Shown: positions 24,630 to 33,712, numbered from the stretch's first letter. The stretch is 64,000 nucleotides of DNA from an uncultured Microbacterium sp. (GCF_900078385.1 NZ_FLQR01000001.1:558001-622000); one strand, 5' to 3'. Notes: generated by a model not told the origin, from the letters alone. Made by a program: numbers and translations.

Positions 24630-25793
24630 TCAGCCGTGCAGGGTCGCCAGGTGGTCGCGCAGCGTCGGCCCGGCCCGGAACTCGCGGATGAGGTGCTGGA
24701 CGACCTGCCGGAGATCGCCGTCGGCCGCCTCGGCGACGCGCAGCTGGCGCGCGTAGCTCGCGCCCTGCTCGACGATCGCGCCGAGCCCGGCGAACTCGCG
24801 CGCGCAGTGCAGCTCCTCGGCGACGGGCATGAGCCGTTCCATGGTCTCGCGCAGGTGGTCGGTGACGAGGCGCTGCGCGCCGTCGTGGTCGACGATCAGG
24901 CGGGCGTCGAGCCCGTAGCGAGCCGCCCGCCACTTGTTCTCGCGGATGAACCAGGGCTGGATCGTCGGGAGCTCGCGCCCTGCGTCGAGCTCCCGCGAGA
25001 AGTGCTCGACGAGCACCTGCACGAGCGAGGCGACGGCGGCGAGCTCGGGGAGCGTCGACATGCCGTCGCACGCGCGCACCTCGATCGTGCCCCAGCGCGG
25101 CGCCGGACGGATGTCCCAGCGGACCTCGGTCGCGTCGTCGATGACGCCGGTGCGCACCATGTCCTCGAGATAGCCCTCGTACTGGCTCCAGTCGGTCAGC
25201 GGCCACGGAAGCCCCGCGGTGGGCAGCTGCTGGAAGACGAGCGCGCGGTTGGACGCGTAGCCCGTGCGATCGCCGGCCCAGAACGGGCTGGATGCCGAGA
25301 GGGCCTGCAGGTGCGGGAGGTACACCGCCAGCGCGTTGATGATCGGGAAGACCTTGTTGACGTCCTCGACGCCCACGTGCACGTGGATGCCCCAGATCAT
25401 CATGTTGCGGCCCCACCACTGCGTGCGCTCGATGAGCTTGTGGTAGCGGGTCTTGTCGGTGACCTGCTGGTCGTACCACTGCGCGAACGGGTGGCTGCCG
25501 GCGCACAGCAGCTCCAGTCCCATCGGGTCGGTGACGGTGCGCACCGTGGCGATCGCGTCGGCGATGTCGTCCACGGCAGCGGCCACGGTGTCGCCGATGC
25601 CGCTGGTCACCTCGATGGTGTTGGTCAGCAGCTCGCCGGTCACGGTGTACCGCTCCAGCTCGGTCGGCTCCGCGACCTGCGCGATCACGTCGGGTGCCCG
25701 CGGAGCGAGGTCGCCCGTCGCCCCGTCGGCGAGCATGATCTCCCATTCGAGCCCGACCGTGGAGCGGGCGGATGTCGCAAACGGCACCGTCAT
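24630..25793 (-). CDS. YbdK-type carboxylate-amine ligase (GCS2 family)
   Basis: 387-aa member of the glutamate-cysteine-ligase-2 family. Landmarks are GLEWEIM near the N-terminus, WGIHVHVGVED, and WFIRENKWRAARYG with DHLRETMERL toward the C-terminus. Family members have weak glutamate-cysteine ligase activity; the true substrate is uncertain, and mycothiol-producing actinobacteria generally do not depend on glutathione. ATG 25793 is 6 nt after CAGACT (minus strand), a leaderless-type start. It is divergent from rpsP. Confidence 0.85.
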   Translation of the reverse strand: MTVPFATSARSTVGLEWEIMLADGATGDLAPRAPDVIAQVAEPTELERYTVTGELLTNTIEVTSGIGDTVAAAVDDIADAIATVRTVTDPMGLELLCAGSHPFAQWYDQQVTDKTRYHKLIERTQWWGRNMMIWGIHVHVGVEDVNKVFPIINALAVYLPHLQALSASSPFWAGDRTGYASNRALVFQQLPTAGLPWPLTDWSQYEGYLEDMVRTGVIDDATEVRWDIRPAPRWGTIEVRACDGMSTLPELAAVASLVQVLVEHFSRELDAGRELPTIQPWFIRENKWRAARYGLDARLIVDHDGAQRLVTDHLRETMERLMPVAEELHCAREFAGLGAIVEQGASYARQLRVAEAADGDLRQVVQHLIREFRAGPTLRDHLATLHG

Positions 25794-25799
25794 CCGCTC

Positions 25800-25805
25800 A
25801 GTCTG
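25800..25805 (-). promoter_or_regulatory. -10 box CAGACT for the YbdK-type gene
   Basis: CAGACT on the minus strand ends 6 nt before ATG 25793. It has C in place of the usual first T but otherwise matches the TAGACT boxes elsewhere in the window. Confidence 0.45.
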
Positions 25806-25825
25806 ACACGACGCGCCACCGCCGG

Positions 25826-25855
25826 TTCGCGGCATCCGTCCGGATCTGGCAAAAT
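25826..25855 (+). promoter_or_regulatory. rpsP promoter, TTCGCG-18-CAAAAT
   Basis: TTCGCG (25826-25831) and CAAAAT (25850-25855) are 18 bp apart. The downstream context GGCAAAATGGATCTTTG closely matches the rplS promoter at 29281 (GGCAGAATGGATGTTTG). A leader of about 115 nt follows. Confidence 0.6.
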
Positions 25856-25887
25856 GGATCTTTGGACCACCCGCTCGACCCTCTAAT

Positions 25888-25921
25888 CCGGCGGGGCGCG
25901 TCCACCCAGAGCTCCCGCCGG
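25888..25921 (+). promoter_or_regulatory. hairpin in the rpsP leader
   Basis: Arms CCGGCGGG (25888-25895) and CCCGCCGG (25914-25921) can pair as an 8-bp stem in the untranslated leader. A role in autoregulation of the ribosomal operon is possible but not shown. Confidence 0.4.
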
Positions 25922-25977
25922 GTGTGCACCCCACGCTCCAGGCGACGTTCATCACCTCTTACACATTCAGGAGAATT

Positions 25978-26397
25978 GTGGCTGTCAAGATCCGTCTCAA
26001 GCGCCTCGGCAAGATCCGTGCGCCGTACTACCGCATCGTCGTCGCCGACTCGCGCACCAAGCGCGACGGTCGCGTCATCGAGGAGATCGGCAAGTACCAC
26101 CCGACCGAGGAGCCCTCGTTCATCGAGGTCGACTCCGCGCGTGCGCAGTACTGGCTCTCCGTCGGCGCGCAGCCGACCGAGCAGGTCGCGGCGCTCCTCA
26201 AGCTCACGGGCGACTGGGGCACCTTCAAGGGCGACGAGAACCCCGTCTCGACGGTGAAGACCGCCGAGCCGAAGGCCGCCTTCCAGGTGGACGCCGCCAA
26301 GAAGTCGGTGCTCAAGCCCCAGGTCAAGAAGGCCGAGGCTCCCGCCGAGTCCACCTCCGACGCCGAGGCGCCCGCCGCCGAGGCCGACGCAGAGTAA
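25978..26397 (+). CDS. rpsP: 30S ribosomal protein S16
   Basis: Small-subunit ribosomal protein. The first ~80 residues ([20 protein letters not shown] and so on) are the S16 core. The remaining ~50 form a Lys- then Ala/Glu-rich tail, so the protein (139 aa) is longer than the usual 80-90. GTG 25978 has AGGAG 4 nt upstream. The order rpsP-khpA-rimM-trmD is the conserved ribosome-maturation operon. Confidence 0.97.
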   Translation: MAVKIRLKRLGKIRAPYYRIVVADSRTKRDGRVIEEIGKYHPTEEPSFIEVDSARAQYWLSVGAQPTEQVAALLKLTGDWGTFKGDENPVSTVKTAEPKAAFQVDAAKKSVLKPQVKKAEAPAESTSDAEAPAAEADAE

Positions 26398-26401
26398 GCC
26401 G

Positions 26402-26632
26402 TTGCTGGCCGCCGCGCTCGAGCACATCGTCAAGGGGATCGTCGATCACCCCGACGATGTCACCATCAACTCCTCCTCGTCGCCGCGAGGCGACGTCCTC
26501 GAGGTGCGCGTGCACCCCGATGACCGGGGGCGTGTGATCGGGCGCGGCGGACGCACGGCCAAGGCGCTGCGGACGCTCGTGTCCGCACTCGCCGACGGGA
26601 AGCGCGTCCGCGTCGACGTCGCGGACGACTGA
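26402..26632 (+). CDS. khpA: KH-domain RNA-binding protein
   Basis: 76-aa single KH domain of the KhpA (YlqC) type, a global RNA binder usually placed between rpsP and rimM. The GxxG loop is GRGGRT within VIGRGGRTAKALRTLV. The start is TTG 26402, 4 bp after the rpsP stop, and rimM begins 1 bp after its end. Tight packing implies coupled translation. Confidence 0.92.
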   Translation: MLAAALEHIVKGIVDHPDDVTINSSSSPRGDVLEVRVHPDDRGRVIGRGGRTAKALRTLVSALADGKRVRVDVADD

Positions 26633-26633
26633 G

Positions 26634-27233
26634 ATGGCCGCTGCGAAGCCGGCCCGCACGCAGCTGCGTGTCGGCCGTCTTGTCAAGGCGCACGGGCTCA
26701 AGGGCGCCCTCAAGCTCGAGTTGTACACCGACGACCCGGACGGACGCTTCGTCCCGGGCGCCGAGTTCACCCTCCAGGTGCCGGAATCCTCGCCCTGGCA
26801 CGGGAAGACCGTCAAGGTCCGCGAGTTCCGCTGGATGAACTCCCACCCCGTCGTCTTCTTCGACGACATCGACGACCGCGAGGGCGCCGAATCGATCGTC
26901 CGCGCGATCCTCTGGATCGATCAGGACGACGCGTCCGCGCCCACCGAGGAGGACGCCTGGTACGACCACCAGCTCGTCGGCCTCGAGGTCGTGCGCGACG
27001 GCGCGGTCGTCGGGCGCGTCGCGCGCGTGGACCACCTGCCCGCGCAGGACATGCTCATCGTCTCCCCGACGGGCCAGGGCGGCGAGATCCTCGTGCCGTT
27101 CGTGAAGGCGATCGTCCCCGAGGTGGATCTCGTCGCAGGCCGCGTCACCGTGACGCCGCCGGCCGGGCTCTTCGAAGAGCTGCCGGATGACGACGAGGTC
27201 GCCCCCGCCGAGGACCCGGCCGACGAGGACTGA
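26634..27233 (+). CDS. rimM: ribosome maturation factor RimM
   Basis: Binds S19 and assists maturation of the 30S head. The N-terminal RimM barrel begins [16 protein letters not shown]. The C-terminal PRC barrel follows, with [21 protein letters not shown] and [14 protein letters not shown]. Length 199 aa is slightly long because of an acidic tail. ATG 26634 is 1 bp after khpA, and trmD starts 1 bp after its stop. Confidence 0.95.
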   Translation: MAAAKPARTQLRVGRLVKAHGLKGALKLELYTDDPDGRFVPGAEFTLQVPESSPWHGKTVKVREFRWMNSHPVVFFDDIDDREGAESIVRAILWIDQDDASAPTEEDAWYDHQLVGLEVVRDGAVVGRVARVDHLPAQDMLIVSPTGQGGEILVPFVKAIVPEVDLVAGRVTVTPPAGLFEELPDDDEVAPAEDPADED

Positions 27234-27234
27234 C

Positions 27235-27942
27235 GTGCGCATCGACGTCGTCACGATCTTCCCGGCGTTCTTCGACGTCCTCGAGGTGTCCCTCCTCGGC
27301 AAGGCCCGCGGCAGCGGCATCCTCGACGTCCGCGTCCATGATCTGCGCGATCACGCGCACGACCGCCACCGCAGCGTCGACGACACCCCCTACGGCGGCG
27401 GCGCCGGCATGGTCATGAAGCCCGAGCCCTGGGGCGAGGCGCTGGACGCCATCGCCGCGGACGCCGCATCCCGTCCCGTCTTCATCTTCCCCTCACCGGC
27501 CGGCGAGCCCTTCACGCAGGCCACCGCCCGCGAGCTCGCGGGCTCGCCGCACCTCGTGTTCGGATGCGGCCGCTACGAGGGGATCGACGAGCGCGTCTTC
27601 GACTACGCCCGGGCACTCGGCGAGGTGCGCCTCATCAGCCTCGGCGACTACGTCCTCAACGGCGGGGAGGTGGCTGCCATGGCGATGATCGAGGCCGTCG
27701 GCCGACTCATCCCCGGGGTGGTCGGCAATCCGGACAGTCTCGTGGAGGAATCGCACGAGGACGGTCTGCTGGAGTACCCGTCCTACACCAAGCCCGCCTC
27801 ATGGCGCGGGCGGGACGTCCCCGACGTCCTGCTCAGCGGCCACCACGGCAACGTCGCACGGTGGCGCCGCGAGCAGCAGGTGCAGCGCACCCGCGAACGG
27901 CGGCCCGACCTGCTGCCGGACTCAGTCGACGCCGAGGAATGA
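27235..27942 (+). CDS. trmD: tRNA (guanine(37)-N1)-methyltransferase
   Basis: Trefoil-knot methyltransferase making m1G37, which prevents frameshifting. It starts [13 protein letters not shown]. The knot and SAM-binding segments are [25 protein letters not shown] and [13 protein letters not shown]. Length 235 aa is normal. GTG 27235 is 1 bp after rimM. The last 21 bp overlap the convergent map gene. Confidence 0.96.
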   Translation: MRIDVVTIFPAFFDVLEVSLLGKARGSGILDVRVHDLRDHAHDRHRSVDDTPYGGGAGMVMKPEPWGEALDAIAADAASRPVFIFPSPAGEPFTQATARELAGSPHLVFGCGRYEGIDERVFDYARALGEVRLISLGDYVLNGGEVAAMAMIEAVGRLIPGVVGNPDSLVEESHEDGLLEYPSYTKPASWRGRDVPDVLLSGHHGNVARWRREQQVQRTRERRPDLLPDSVDAEE

Positions 27943-28704
27943 CCGGTCCGTCAGGACGATCGGCCCCGCGTCGGTGATCGCGACGGTGTGCTCGGCGTGC
28001 GCGCCGCGCGAGCCGTCGACGCTGCGCAGCGTCCACCCGTCCGGGTCGGTCACGAGCTCGTCGGTGGTCTGCAGGAACCACGGCTCCAGCGCGAGCACGA
28101 GACCGGCGCGCAGCGGATAGCCGCGGCCCGGCTTGCCGTCGTTGGCCACGTGCGGGTCGCCGTGCATCTCCCGGCCCACGCCGTGCCCGCCGAAGTCGGT
28201 GTTGATGGCGTACCCGTCGGCGTGGGCGACGCCCGCGATCGCGTGCGAGATGTCGCCGATGCGGTTCCCGACGACCGCCGCATCGATCGCGGCGACGAGG
28301 GCCCGCTCGGCGGTGTCGATGATCGCGAGGTCCTCGTCGCGCGGCGTCCCCACGACGAACGAGACGGCGGAGTCGGCCACCCAGCCGTCCACGGCGACCG
28401 CGAAGTCCAGCGAGACCAGGTCGCCGTCGCGGAGCGTGTAGTCATGCGGGAGCCCGTGGAGCACGGCATCGTTGATGGACGTGCAGATGACCTTCCCGAA
28501 CGGGCTCGCGCCGAACGAGGGGTGGTAGTCGATGTAGCACGACTCCGCCCCCGCCCGGCGGATCAGCTCGTGCGCGCGCCGGTCGATCGCCAGGAGGTTC
28601 GTGCCGACCGTGGTCTCCTCGCGAAGGGTCGCGAGGACCTCGGCCACGAAACGGCCGGCGGGCCGCATCGCCTCGATCTCGGCAGGCGTGCGCAACTCGA
28701 TCAT
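27922..28704 (-). CDS. map: methionine aminopeptidase, type I
   Basis: Removes initiator methionine from nascent proteins. The metal ligands are all visible: Asp100, Asp111, His174, Glu207 and Glu238, plus His83 in the active site. Length 260 aa is normal for type Ia. ATG 28704 is preceded by AAAGGA. A possible -10, CACAAT (28732-28727, minus strand), gives a leader of about 16 nt. The 3' end overlaps trmD by 21 bp. Confidence 0.95.
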   Translation of the reverse strand: MIELRTPAEIEAMRPAGRFVAEVLATLREETTVGTNLLAIDRRAHELIRRAGAESCYIDYHPSFGASPFGKVICTSINDAVLHGLPHDYTLRDGDLVSLDFAVAVDGWVADSAVSFVVGTPRDEDLAIIDTAERALVAAIDAAVVGNRIGDISHAIAGVAHADGYAINTDFGGHGVGREMHGDPHVANDGKPGRGYPLRAGLVLALEPWFLQTTDELVTDPDGWTLRSVDGSRGAHAEHTVAITDAGPIVLTDRSFLGVD

Positions 28705-28743
28705 CTTGATCCTTTCCTCAGGAACCATTGTGACGGACCGGCG

Positions 28744-28749
28744 TAGCAT
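28744..28749 (+). promoter_or_regulatory. -10 box TAGCAT for the four-helix membrane protein
   Basis: TAGCAT ends 7 nt before ATG 28757. No Shine-Dalgarno is present. Confidence 0.5.
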
Positions 28750-28756
28750 CGAAGCC

Positions 28757-29251
28757 ATGTGGCTGAGACGCGCGTTCTACCAGTGGCTCCTGCCGGCGGC
28801 GCTCGTCCTGCCGCTGTGGCTCCTGATCGGCTGGATCGCGTTCAGTGCGAGCGGCTGGGCACTGCTCTGGGTGATCGTCATCGCCATCCCGTCGGTCCTC
28901 GTCGGCCAGCTCCTGCTGACCCTGCTCGCCCGCGCACGGGGGACCGTCCGCCACACCCGCGCGCTGTCCTGGTGGGATGTGGGCGGGTTCGCGCTCTGGC
29001 ACCTGCTCACGATCGCCGTGGGGTTCTTCTCCCCGGCCGCCTTCTGGCCGCTGCTGACGGCCGCCGTCGTCGTCTTCATCGGGCTCGTCTGGCTCATGCT
29101 GTGGCAGCTCTTCCGCGAGGCGAAGCCGAGTGCCGTGCTCCGGCGCGCGACCGACGGCGCCGTCTACATCCCGCCGCCCGCGACGAAGACGCCGCAGCGG
29201 CCCCAGGAGGTCATCATCGTGAGCGAGAAGCGGAGCCCCGGCGACGCCTGA
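28757..29251 (+). CDS. conserved four-helix membrane protein, function unknown
   Basis: 164-aa integral membrane protein. Four hydrophobic segments are visible at about residues 10-32, 36-58, 78-96 and 98-118, followed by a polar C-terminal tail with ATDGAVYIPPPATKTPQRPQ. No catalytic or transport motif is recognised; any permease name would be a guess. It is divergent from map and upstream of rplS. Its start is leaderless-like. Confidence 0.7.
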   Translation: MWLRRAFYQWLLPAALVLPLWLLIGWIAFSASGWALLWVIVIAIPSVLVGQLLLTLLARARGTVRHTRALSWWDVGGFALWHLLTIAVGFFSPAAFWPLLTAAVVVFIGLVWLMLWQLFREAKPSAVLRRATDGAVYIPPPATKTPQRPQEVIIVSEKRSPGDA

Positions 29252-29257
29252 GCCGGT

Positions 29258-29286
29258 TTGGCGCGCACCGGCATCCATGGCAGAAT
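29258..29286 (+). promoter_or_regulatory. rplS promoter, TTGGCG-17-CAGAAT
   Basis: TTGGCG (29258-29263) and CAGAAT (29281-29286) are 17 bp apart. The segment GGCAGAATGGATGTTTG matches the rpsP promoter except at two positions. A leader of about 120 nt runs to the rplS ATG; I see no strong hairpin in it. Confidence 0.6.
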
Positions 29287-29414
29287 GGATGTTTGTGCCC
29301 TGAACAGGTTCTGCCTCAGGGGAGCACGGCGCCGGATTCGGCTGCCTAGGGCGCACTCCATCCTTTTCTCTAACTCTCGCGATCGACCTGTGGCGGTCGC
29401 AGGAAGTGACGATC

Positions 29415-29762
29415 ATGCAGATCCTCGACTCCGTCGACGCAGCATCCCTGCGCACCGACATCCCGGTCTTCAACCCGGGCGACAACGTGAAGGTTCACGT
29501 CAACATCACCGAAGGCAACCGCTCGCGCGTCCAGATCTTCCAGGGCGTCGTCATCGGCCGCTCCGGCGACGGCGTGCGCGAGACCTTCACGGTCCGCAAG
29601 ATCAGCTTCCAGGTCGGCGTGGAGCGCACCTTCCCGGTGCACAGCCCGGTGATCGACCACATCGAGGTCGTCACCCGCGGCGACGTGCGTCGCGCGAAGC
29701 TGTACTACCTCCGCAACCTCCGCGGCAAGAAGGCCAAGATCAAGGAGAAGCGCGACCGCTGA
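29415..29762 (+). CDS. rplS: 50S ribosomal protein L19
   Basis: 115-aa ribosomal protein at the 30S-50S interface. Typical segments are [26 protein letters not shown] and the C-terminal [23 protein letters not shown] 29415 has AGGAAG 8 nt upstream; GTG 29406 is in frame but less likely. It is separated from the trmD operon by map and a membrane-protein gene but shares its promoter type with rpsP. Confidence 0.97.
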   Translation: MQILDSVDAASLRTDIPVFNPGDNVKVHVNITEGNRSRVQIFQGVVIGRSGDGVRETFTVRKISFQVGVERTFPVHSPVIDHIEVVTRGDVRRAKLYYLRNLRGKKAKIKEKRDR

Positions 29763-29783
29763 GACGCGTCGCGATTCACCGCC

Positions 29784-29820
29784 CGATGCCCCGGGACCGT
29801 TCGTCGGTCCCGGGGCATCG
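29784..29820 (+). terminator. rplS terminator hairpin
   Basis: A perfect 15-bp stem (29784-29798 with 29806-29820) and a 7-base loop lie 21 bp after the rplS stop. There is no T-tract after it, as is common in high-GC actinobacteria. Confidence 0.8.
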
Positions 29821-29920
29821 CGCTGTCCGTGGCCCGCGCGCGGCGGCGCGCACGGGGGCGCGGATGTGCGACCCTTGTAGGGCGGTCCCGGGACGACCGG
29901 CGGATGTGTGAAGGACGGGA

Positions 29921-30676
29921 ATGACTTCGGAGACGACGGCCCCCGCCGCAGATGCCGCGGGTGACTCCGCATCCCCTCGTCGGCCGCGCCGACTCTGGCT
30001 CCTCGTCCGGGACGTGCTGGTGATCGTCCTGATCGCCGTCGTGGTCTCCTTCCTCGTCAAGACCTTCCTGGTCCGCTCGTTCTTCATCCCGTCCAGCTCG
30101 ATGGAGCAGACGCTGCAGATCGACGACCGGATCCTCGTGGACGAGCTCACGCCGCGGTTCGGCGGCTACGACCGCGGCGACGTCGTCGTCTTCCGCGACC
30201 CCGGCGGTTGGCTGCCGCAGACTCTCGACCCCGACCGCTCCTTCGCGGTGGAGGCCGTCGACTGGGTGCTCGCCCTCGTGGGCATCTCCGCGCCGGACAG
30301 CAAGGACCATCTGATCAAGCGGATCATCGGCGTCGCCGGCGACCACGTCGTGTGCTGCAACGCGATCGGCCAGATCGAGATCAACGGCGTCCCTGTCGAC
30401 GAGTCGGAGTATCTGAACCTCGCGGAGGGTCAGAGTGCGCCGGACGAGGTGCCGTTCGACGTGACGGTGCCGGACGGCTCGCTCTGGGTCCTCGGGGACA
30501 ACCGCGACCACTCCCGCGACTCGCGCTACAACGTCGATCAGCCCTCGCGCGGCTTCGTGCCGGTCGACAACGTCGTGGGCCGCGCGTTCCTGCTGACGTG
30601 GCCGTTCTCCCGGTTCGGCTTCATCGACTCGCACCACGACGTCTTCGCCGGCGTCCCGGAGACCCGGACGCCATGA
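29921..30676 (+). CDS. lepB: signal peptidase I
   Basis: Membrane-bound protease that removes Sec signal peptides. One transmembrane segment lies at about 29-50. The catalytic Ser60 (in SSSM) and Lys133 (LIKRIIG) form the dyad, and the C-terminal box is GDNRDHSRDSR. Length 251 aa with a single N-terminal anchor is typical of actinobacteria. ATG 29921 follows GAAGGA. rnhB overlaps its stop as ATGA. Confidence 0.95.
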   Translation: MTSETTAPAADAAGDSASPRRPRRLWLLVRDVLVIVLIAVVVSFLVKTFLVRSFFIPSSSMEQTLQIDDRILVDELTPRFGGYDRGDVVVFRDPGGWLPQTLDPDRSFAVEAVDWVLALVGISAPDSKDHLIKRIIGVAGDHVVCCNAIGQIEINGVPVDESEYLNLAEGQSAPDEVPFDVTVPDGSLWVLGDNRDHSRDSRYNVDQPSRGFVPVDNVVGRAFLLTWPFSRFGFIDSHHDVFAGVPETRTP

Positions 30677-31332
30677 CGGTCGCGACCCCGAAGCTCACCG
30701 TCGAGCGACGCCTGCTGAAGGAGCATGCCCTCGTCATCGCGTGCGACGAGGTCGGCCGCGGCGCTCTCGCGGGACCCGTCGCCGTGGGGGCCGCAGTCGT
30801 CGACGCGAGCGGTGCCCGCCGTCGCATCCCGGAGGGCCTCCGCGACTCGAAGCTCGTCGCGGAGCATCATCGCGCCGCGGTCGCCGAGCGCGCCGCGGGC
30901 TGGGTGAGCGCCTCCTCCGTGGGGTGGGCCAGCGCCGCCGAGATCGACGATGTCGGGATCATCCGCGCGCTCGGACTGGCTGCCCTCCGCGCGATCGCCG
31001 ACCTCCGCGCCTACGGCGTCGTCCCGGAGGACGCGATCGTGATCCTCGACGGCAACCACGACTACATCACCCCGGCCGGCGGTGCGGGCCTGCGCATCAC
31101 GCCGATCGTCAAGGCCGACCGCGACTGCGCGTCGGCAGCGGCGGCATCCGTCATCGCGAAGGTCGCGCGCGACGCGCTCATGACGCGCCTGCACGACGAC
31201 GTCCCGGTCTACCAGTGGGCGCGCAACAAGGGGTACGCGAGTCTCGAGCACCGCGAGGCGATCCGCTCGCACGGTCTCAGCGACCACCATCGCGCGTCGT
31301 GGGCCATCGCGGACGCGCCCACGCTGTTCTGA
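30673..31332 (+). CDS. rnhB: ribonuclease HII
   Basis: Removes ribonucleotides and RNA from RNA-DNA hybrids. The family block CDEVGRGALAGP carries Asp25-Glu26, followed by GLRDSKL and VILDGNHDYI with further acidic residues. Length 219 aa is normal. ATG 30673 overlaps the lepB stop (ATGA), so translation is coupled. Confidence 0.94.
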   Translation: MTVATPKLTVERRLLKEHALVIACDEVGRGALAGPVAVGAAVVDASGARRRIPEGLRDSKLVAEHHRAAVAERAAGWVSASSVGWASAAEIDDVGIIRALGLAALRAIADLRAYGVVPEDAIVILDGNHDYITPAGGAGLRITPIVKADRDCASAAAASVIAKVARDALMTRLHDDVPVYQWARNKGYASLEHREAIRSHGLSDHHRASWAIADAPTLF

Positions 31333-31388
31333 CGCCGCCGCCGACGCCTGCGCGGTGGCCCGGCGGTGACCTGGACCTCGCGCGACCC

Positions 31389-31394
31389 TAGGAT
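31389..31394 (+). promoter_or_regulatory. -10 box TAGGAT for the DUF2469 gene
   Basis: TAGGAT ends 9 nt before ATG 31404. The interval has only a weak purine run (GGAAG), so a leaderless or near-leaderless start is likely. Confidence 0.45.
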
Positions 31395-31403
31395 GGAAGC
31401 ACC

Positions 31404-31724
31404 ATGGACGACGAAGTATTCGAGGACTACGACCGCGAACTCGAACTGGCGCTCTACAAGGAGTACCGGGATGTCGTGTCGCAGTTCCAGTACGTGATCG
31501 AGACCGAGCGACGGTTCTATCTCGCCAACGAGGTCAACGTCGTCCGCCGCGACACCGAGCACGACTTCTACTTCGAGATCTCGATGCAGGACGTGTGGGT
31601 GTGGGACATCTACCGGGCCGACCGGTTCGTGAAGTCCGTGCGCGTGCTGACGTTCAAGGACGTCAACGTCGAGGAGCTGCAGCGCCGCGACTTCCAGCTT
31701 CCCGAGGAGCTCTCGCTCGACTGA
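31404..31724 (+). CDS. DUF2469 family protein
   Basis: 106-aa acidic, aromatic-rich protein conserved in actinobacteria between rnhB and yraN. The whole sequence matches the family pattern (EDYDRELELALYKEYRDVV; RRFYLANEVNVV; VWVWDIYRADRFVKSVRVL). The function is unknown. No signal peptide or membrane segment is present. Confidence 0.88.
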   Translation: MDDEVFEDYDRELELALYKEYRDVVSQFQYVIETERRFYLANEVNVVRRDTEHDFYFEISMQDVWVWDIYRADRFVKSVRVLTFKDVNVEELQRRDFQLPEELSLD

Positions 31725-31808
31725 GCGGCGCCTCCTGCACAGGATGCCGCGGCTCCGGCACCGTCCACCGATCGGCGGTCGGCTGCGCTGACGGGGTGAC
31801 CCGCTCGC

Positions 31809-31814
31809 CACGAT
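31809..31814 (+). promoter_or_regulatory. possible -10 box CACGAT for yraN-yifB-dprA
   Basis: CACGAT ends 6 nt before ATG 31821, the usual spacing in this window, but it lacks the first T. Confidence 0.35.
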
Positions 31815-31820
31815 GCCCTC

Positions 31821-32183
31821 ATGGCATTGAAGGACGAGCGCGGCCAAGCCGGTGAGGACCGCGCCGCGGGGCATCTCCGGCGCGGCGGCTACGAGATCCT
31901 CGACCGCAACTGGCGCTGCCCCGCGGGGGAGATCGACATCGTCGCGGCATCGTCGACCGACCTCGTGGTCGTCGAGGTGAAGACGCGGCGCACCGAGTGG
32001 TTCGGGCATCCGTTCGAGGCCGTCGACGCGCGCAAGCGGGCACGGCTGTGGCGGCTCTCCTGCGCGTGGATCGCCGCGCATCCCGCAGCCGCGCGCGGGA
32101 GACGGCTGCGCCTGGACGTCATCGCCATCACGGGGGAGGACCCCGCCACGGCGGTCCTCGAGCACATCGAGGACCTCGCATGA
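31821..32183 (+). CDS. YraN/UPF0102 family nuclease-like protein
   Basis: 120-aa protein with a PD-(D/E)xK-like core: Glu37-x-Asp39 and Glu52-x-Lys54 (GEIDIVA ... VVEVKTR). Members are usually encoded beside yifB and dprA; a role in DNA processing is assumed but not established. The start is leaderless-like. The stop overlaps the yifB start (ATGA). Confidence 0.88.
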   Translation: MALKDERGQAGEDRAAGHLRRGGYEILDRNWRCPAGEIDIVAASSTDLVVVEVKTRRTEWFGHPFEAVDARKRARLWRLSCAWIAAHPAAARGRRLRLDVIAITGEDPATAVLEHIEDLA

Positions 32184-33712
32184 GCCTCGGGCGGACCTGG
32201 TCCGTCGCGCTCACCGGCCTCGTCGGAGACCTCGTGGAGGTCGAGGCCGACCTGTCGAACCAGACCCCCGGGTTCGCGATCATCGGTCTCGCCGACAAGG
32301 CCATCTCCGAAGCGCATCAGCGCGTCCACAACGCGTGCGCGAACAGCGACCTCGCCCTGCCGCGTCGCCGCCTGACGGTGAACCTGTCACCCGCGAGCCT
32401 GCCGAAGCAGGGCACGGCGCTCGACCTCGCCATCGCCCTCGCGGCCCTCGCCACCGAGCACGCGATGGACCGCGACTCGCTCGCCGGTGCCGTGCACCTG
32501 GGGGAGCTGGGCCTGGACGGGCGGCTCCGACCCGTGCCCGGCATCCTGCCCGCCGTCCTCGCCGCCGCACGGGCCGGGTTCCGCCGGGTCGTCGTCCCGC
32601 ACGCCTGCCGCCCGGAGGCGGAGCTGGTCGACGGTGTCGAGGTGTTCGGCGCCGTGAGCCTGCGCGACGTCGCGCGCTGGCATGGACTCGACGTCGCGGA
32701 CGTCGAGGAGCAGCCCGTCCCGGTCCCGGTCGGCGCCCCGGACCTGGACGCCGATCCGCCCGAGCTCGCCGAGGTGATCGGCCAGCGCGACGCCGTGGAC
32801 GCGCTGGTGGTGGCCGCGGCGGGCGGCCACCATCTCCTGATGAGCGGCCCGCCCGGCGCCGGAAAGACGATGCTGGCGCGGCGCCTCCCCGGCATCCTGC
32901 CCGATCTCGACGACGGGGCCGCGCTCCAGGTCGCGTCCATCCGCTCGCTCGCGGGCCTTCCGGTGACGGGCCTGCGACGGACGCCCCCGTTCGAGGCCCC
33001 GCATCACAGCGCGAGCGTGGCAGCGCTCGTGGGCGGCGGGAGTCGCGTCGTCCGCCCGGGCGCGATTGCGAGGGCCAGCGGCGGGGTCCTCTTCCTCGAC
33101 GAGGCGGGGGAGTACAGCGGGCACGCGCTGGACGCGCTGCGTCAGCCGCTCGAGGCCGGCCGGATCGAGATCCACCGCGCCGGCTTCCGCGCCGCGTTCC
33201 CCGCGCGGTTCCAGCTCGTCCTCGCGACGAACCCGTGCCCGTGCGGGGTGTACGGCGTGCCCGGCGGCACGTGCGTCTGCCCGCCGATGGCCATCCGGCG
33301 CTATCTCGCGCGCCTGTCCGGGCCGCTGCTGGACCGCATCGACATCGAGTTGGCCATGCAGCGCGTCTCGCTCGCGCAGATCACCGGCGCCGGGAGCGGC
33401 ACGGAGACGACGGCGTCCGCGCGGGGGCGTGTCGCGGAGGCGCGAGCCCGGGCGGCGCACCGGCTGCGCGAGACCCCGTGGCGGACGAACGCCGAGGTCT
33501 CCGGTTCGTGGCTGCGCGCCGGTCCGCTCGCACCCGAGCCGATCATCCGCCGGCCGCTGGATGCCGCACTGCATCGGGGGTCGCTCACCCTGCGCGGCTT
33601 CGACCGTGTGCTGCGCGTCGCGTGGTCGGTCGCCGACCTCGCGGGCCGGGGCCGGCTCGAGGTGCCCGACATCGGTCGTGCGCTGTACCTGAAGCGGGGA
33701 ACACGCGCATGA
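32180..33712 (+). CDS. YifB/ComM-family AAA+ ATPase (Mg chelatase-like)
   Basis: 510-aa protein with an N-terminal Lon-like domain (SVALTGLVGDLVEVEADLS) and a central AAA+ domain. Walker A GPPGAGKT is near residue 223 and Walker B LFLDEAGEY near 303. A four-cysteine patch, NPCPCGVYG with GTCVCPP, follows. In transforming bacteria ComM is a branch-migration helicase for incoming DNA. Next to dprA here, a role in recombination is plausible. ATGA overlaps lie at both ends. Confidence 0.9.
   Translation: MSLGRTWSVALTGLVGDLVEVEADLSNQTPGFAIIGLADKAISEAHQRVHNACANSDLALPRRRLTVNLSPASLPKQGTALDLAIALAALATEHAMDRDSLAGAVHLGELGLDGRLRPVPGILPAVLAAARAGFRRVVVPHACRPEAELVDGVEVFGAVSLRDVARWHGLDVADVEEQPVPVPVGAPDLDADPPELAEVIGQRDAVDALVVAAAGGHHLLMSGPPGAGKTMLARRLPGILPDLDDGAALQVASIRSLAGLPVTGLRRTPPFEAPHHSASVAALVGGGSRVVRPGAIARASGGVLFLDEAGEYSGHALDALRQPLEAGRIEIHRAGFRAAFPARFQLVLATNPCPCGVYGVPGGTCVCPPMAIRRYLARLSGPLLDRIDIELAMQRVSLAQITGAGSGTETTASARGRVAEARARAAHRLRETPWRTNAEVSGSWLRAGPLAPEPIIRRPLDAALHRGSLTLRGFDRVLRVAWSVADLAGRGRLEVPDIGRALYLKRGTRA

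Noticed and set aside
24630..25793. Evidence for glutathione biosynthesis
   Set aside because: The YbdK/GCS2 family name alone does not show this. No glutathione synthetase is present, and actinobacteria normally use mycothiol.
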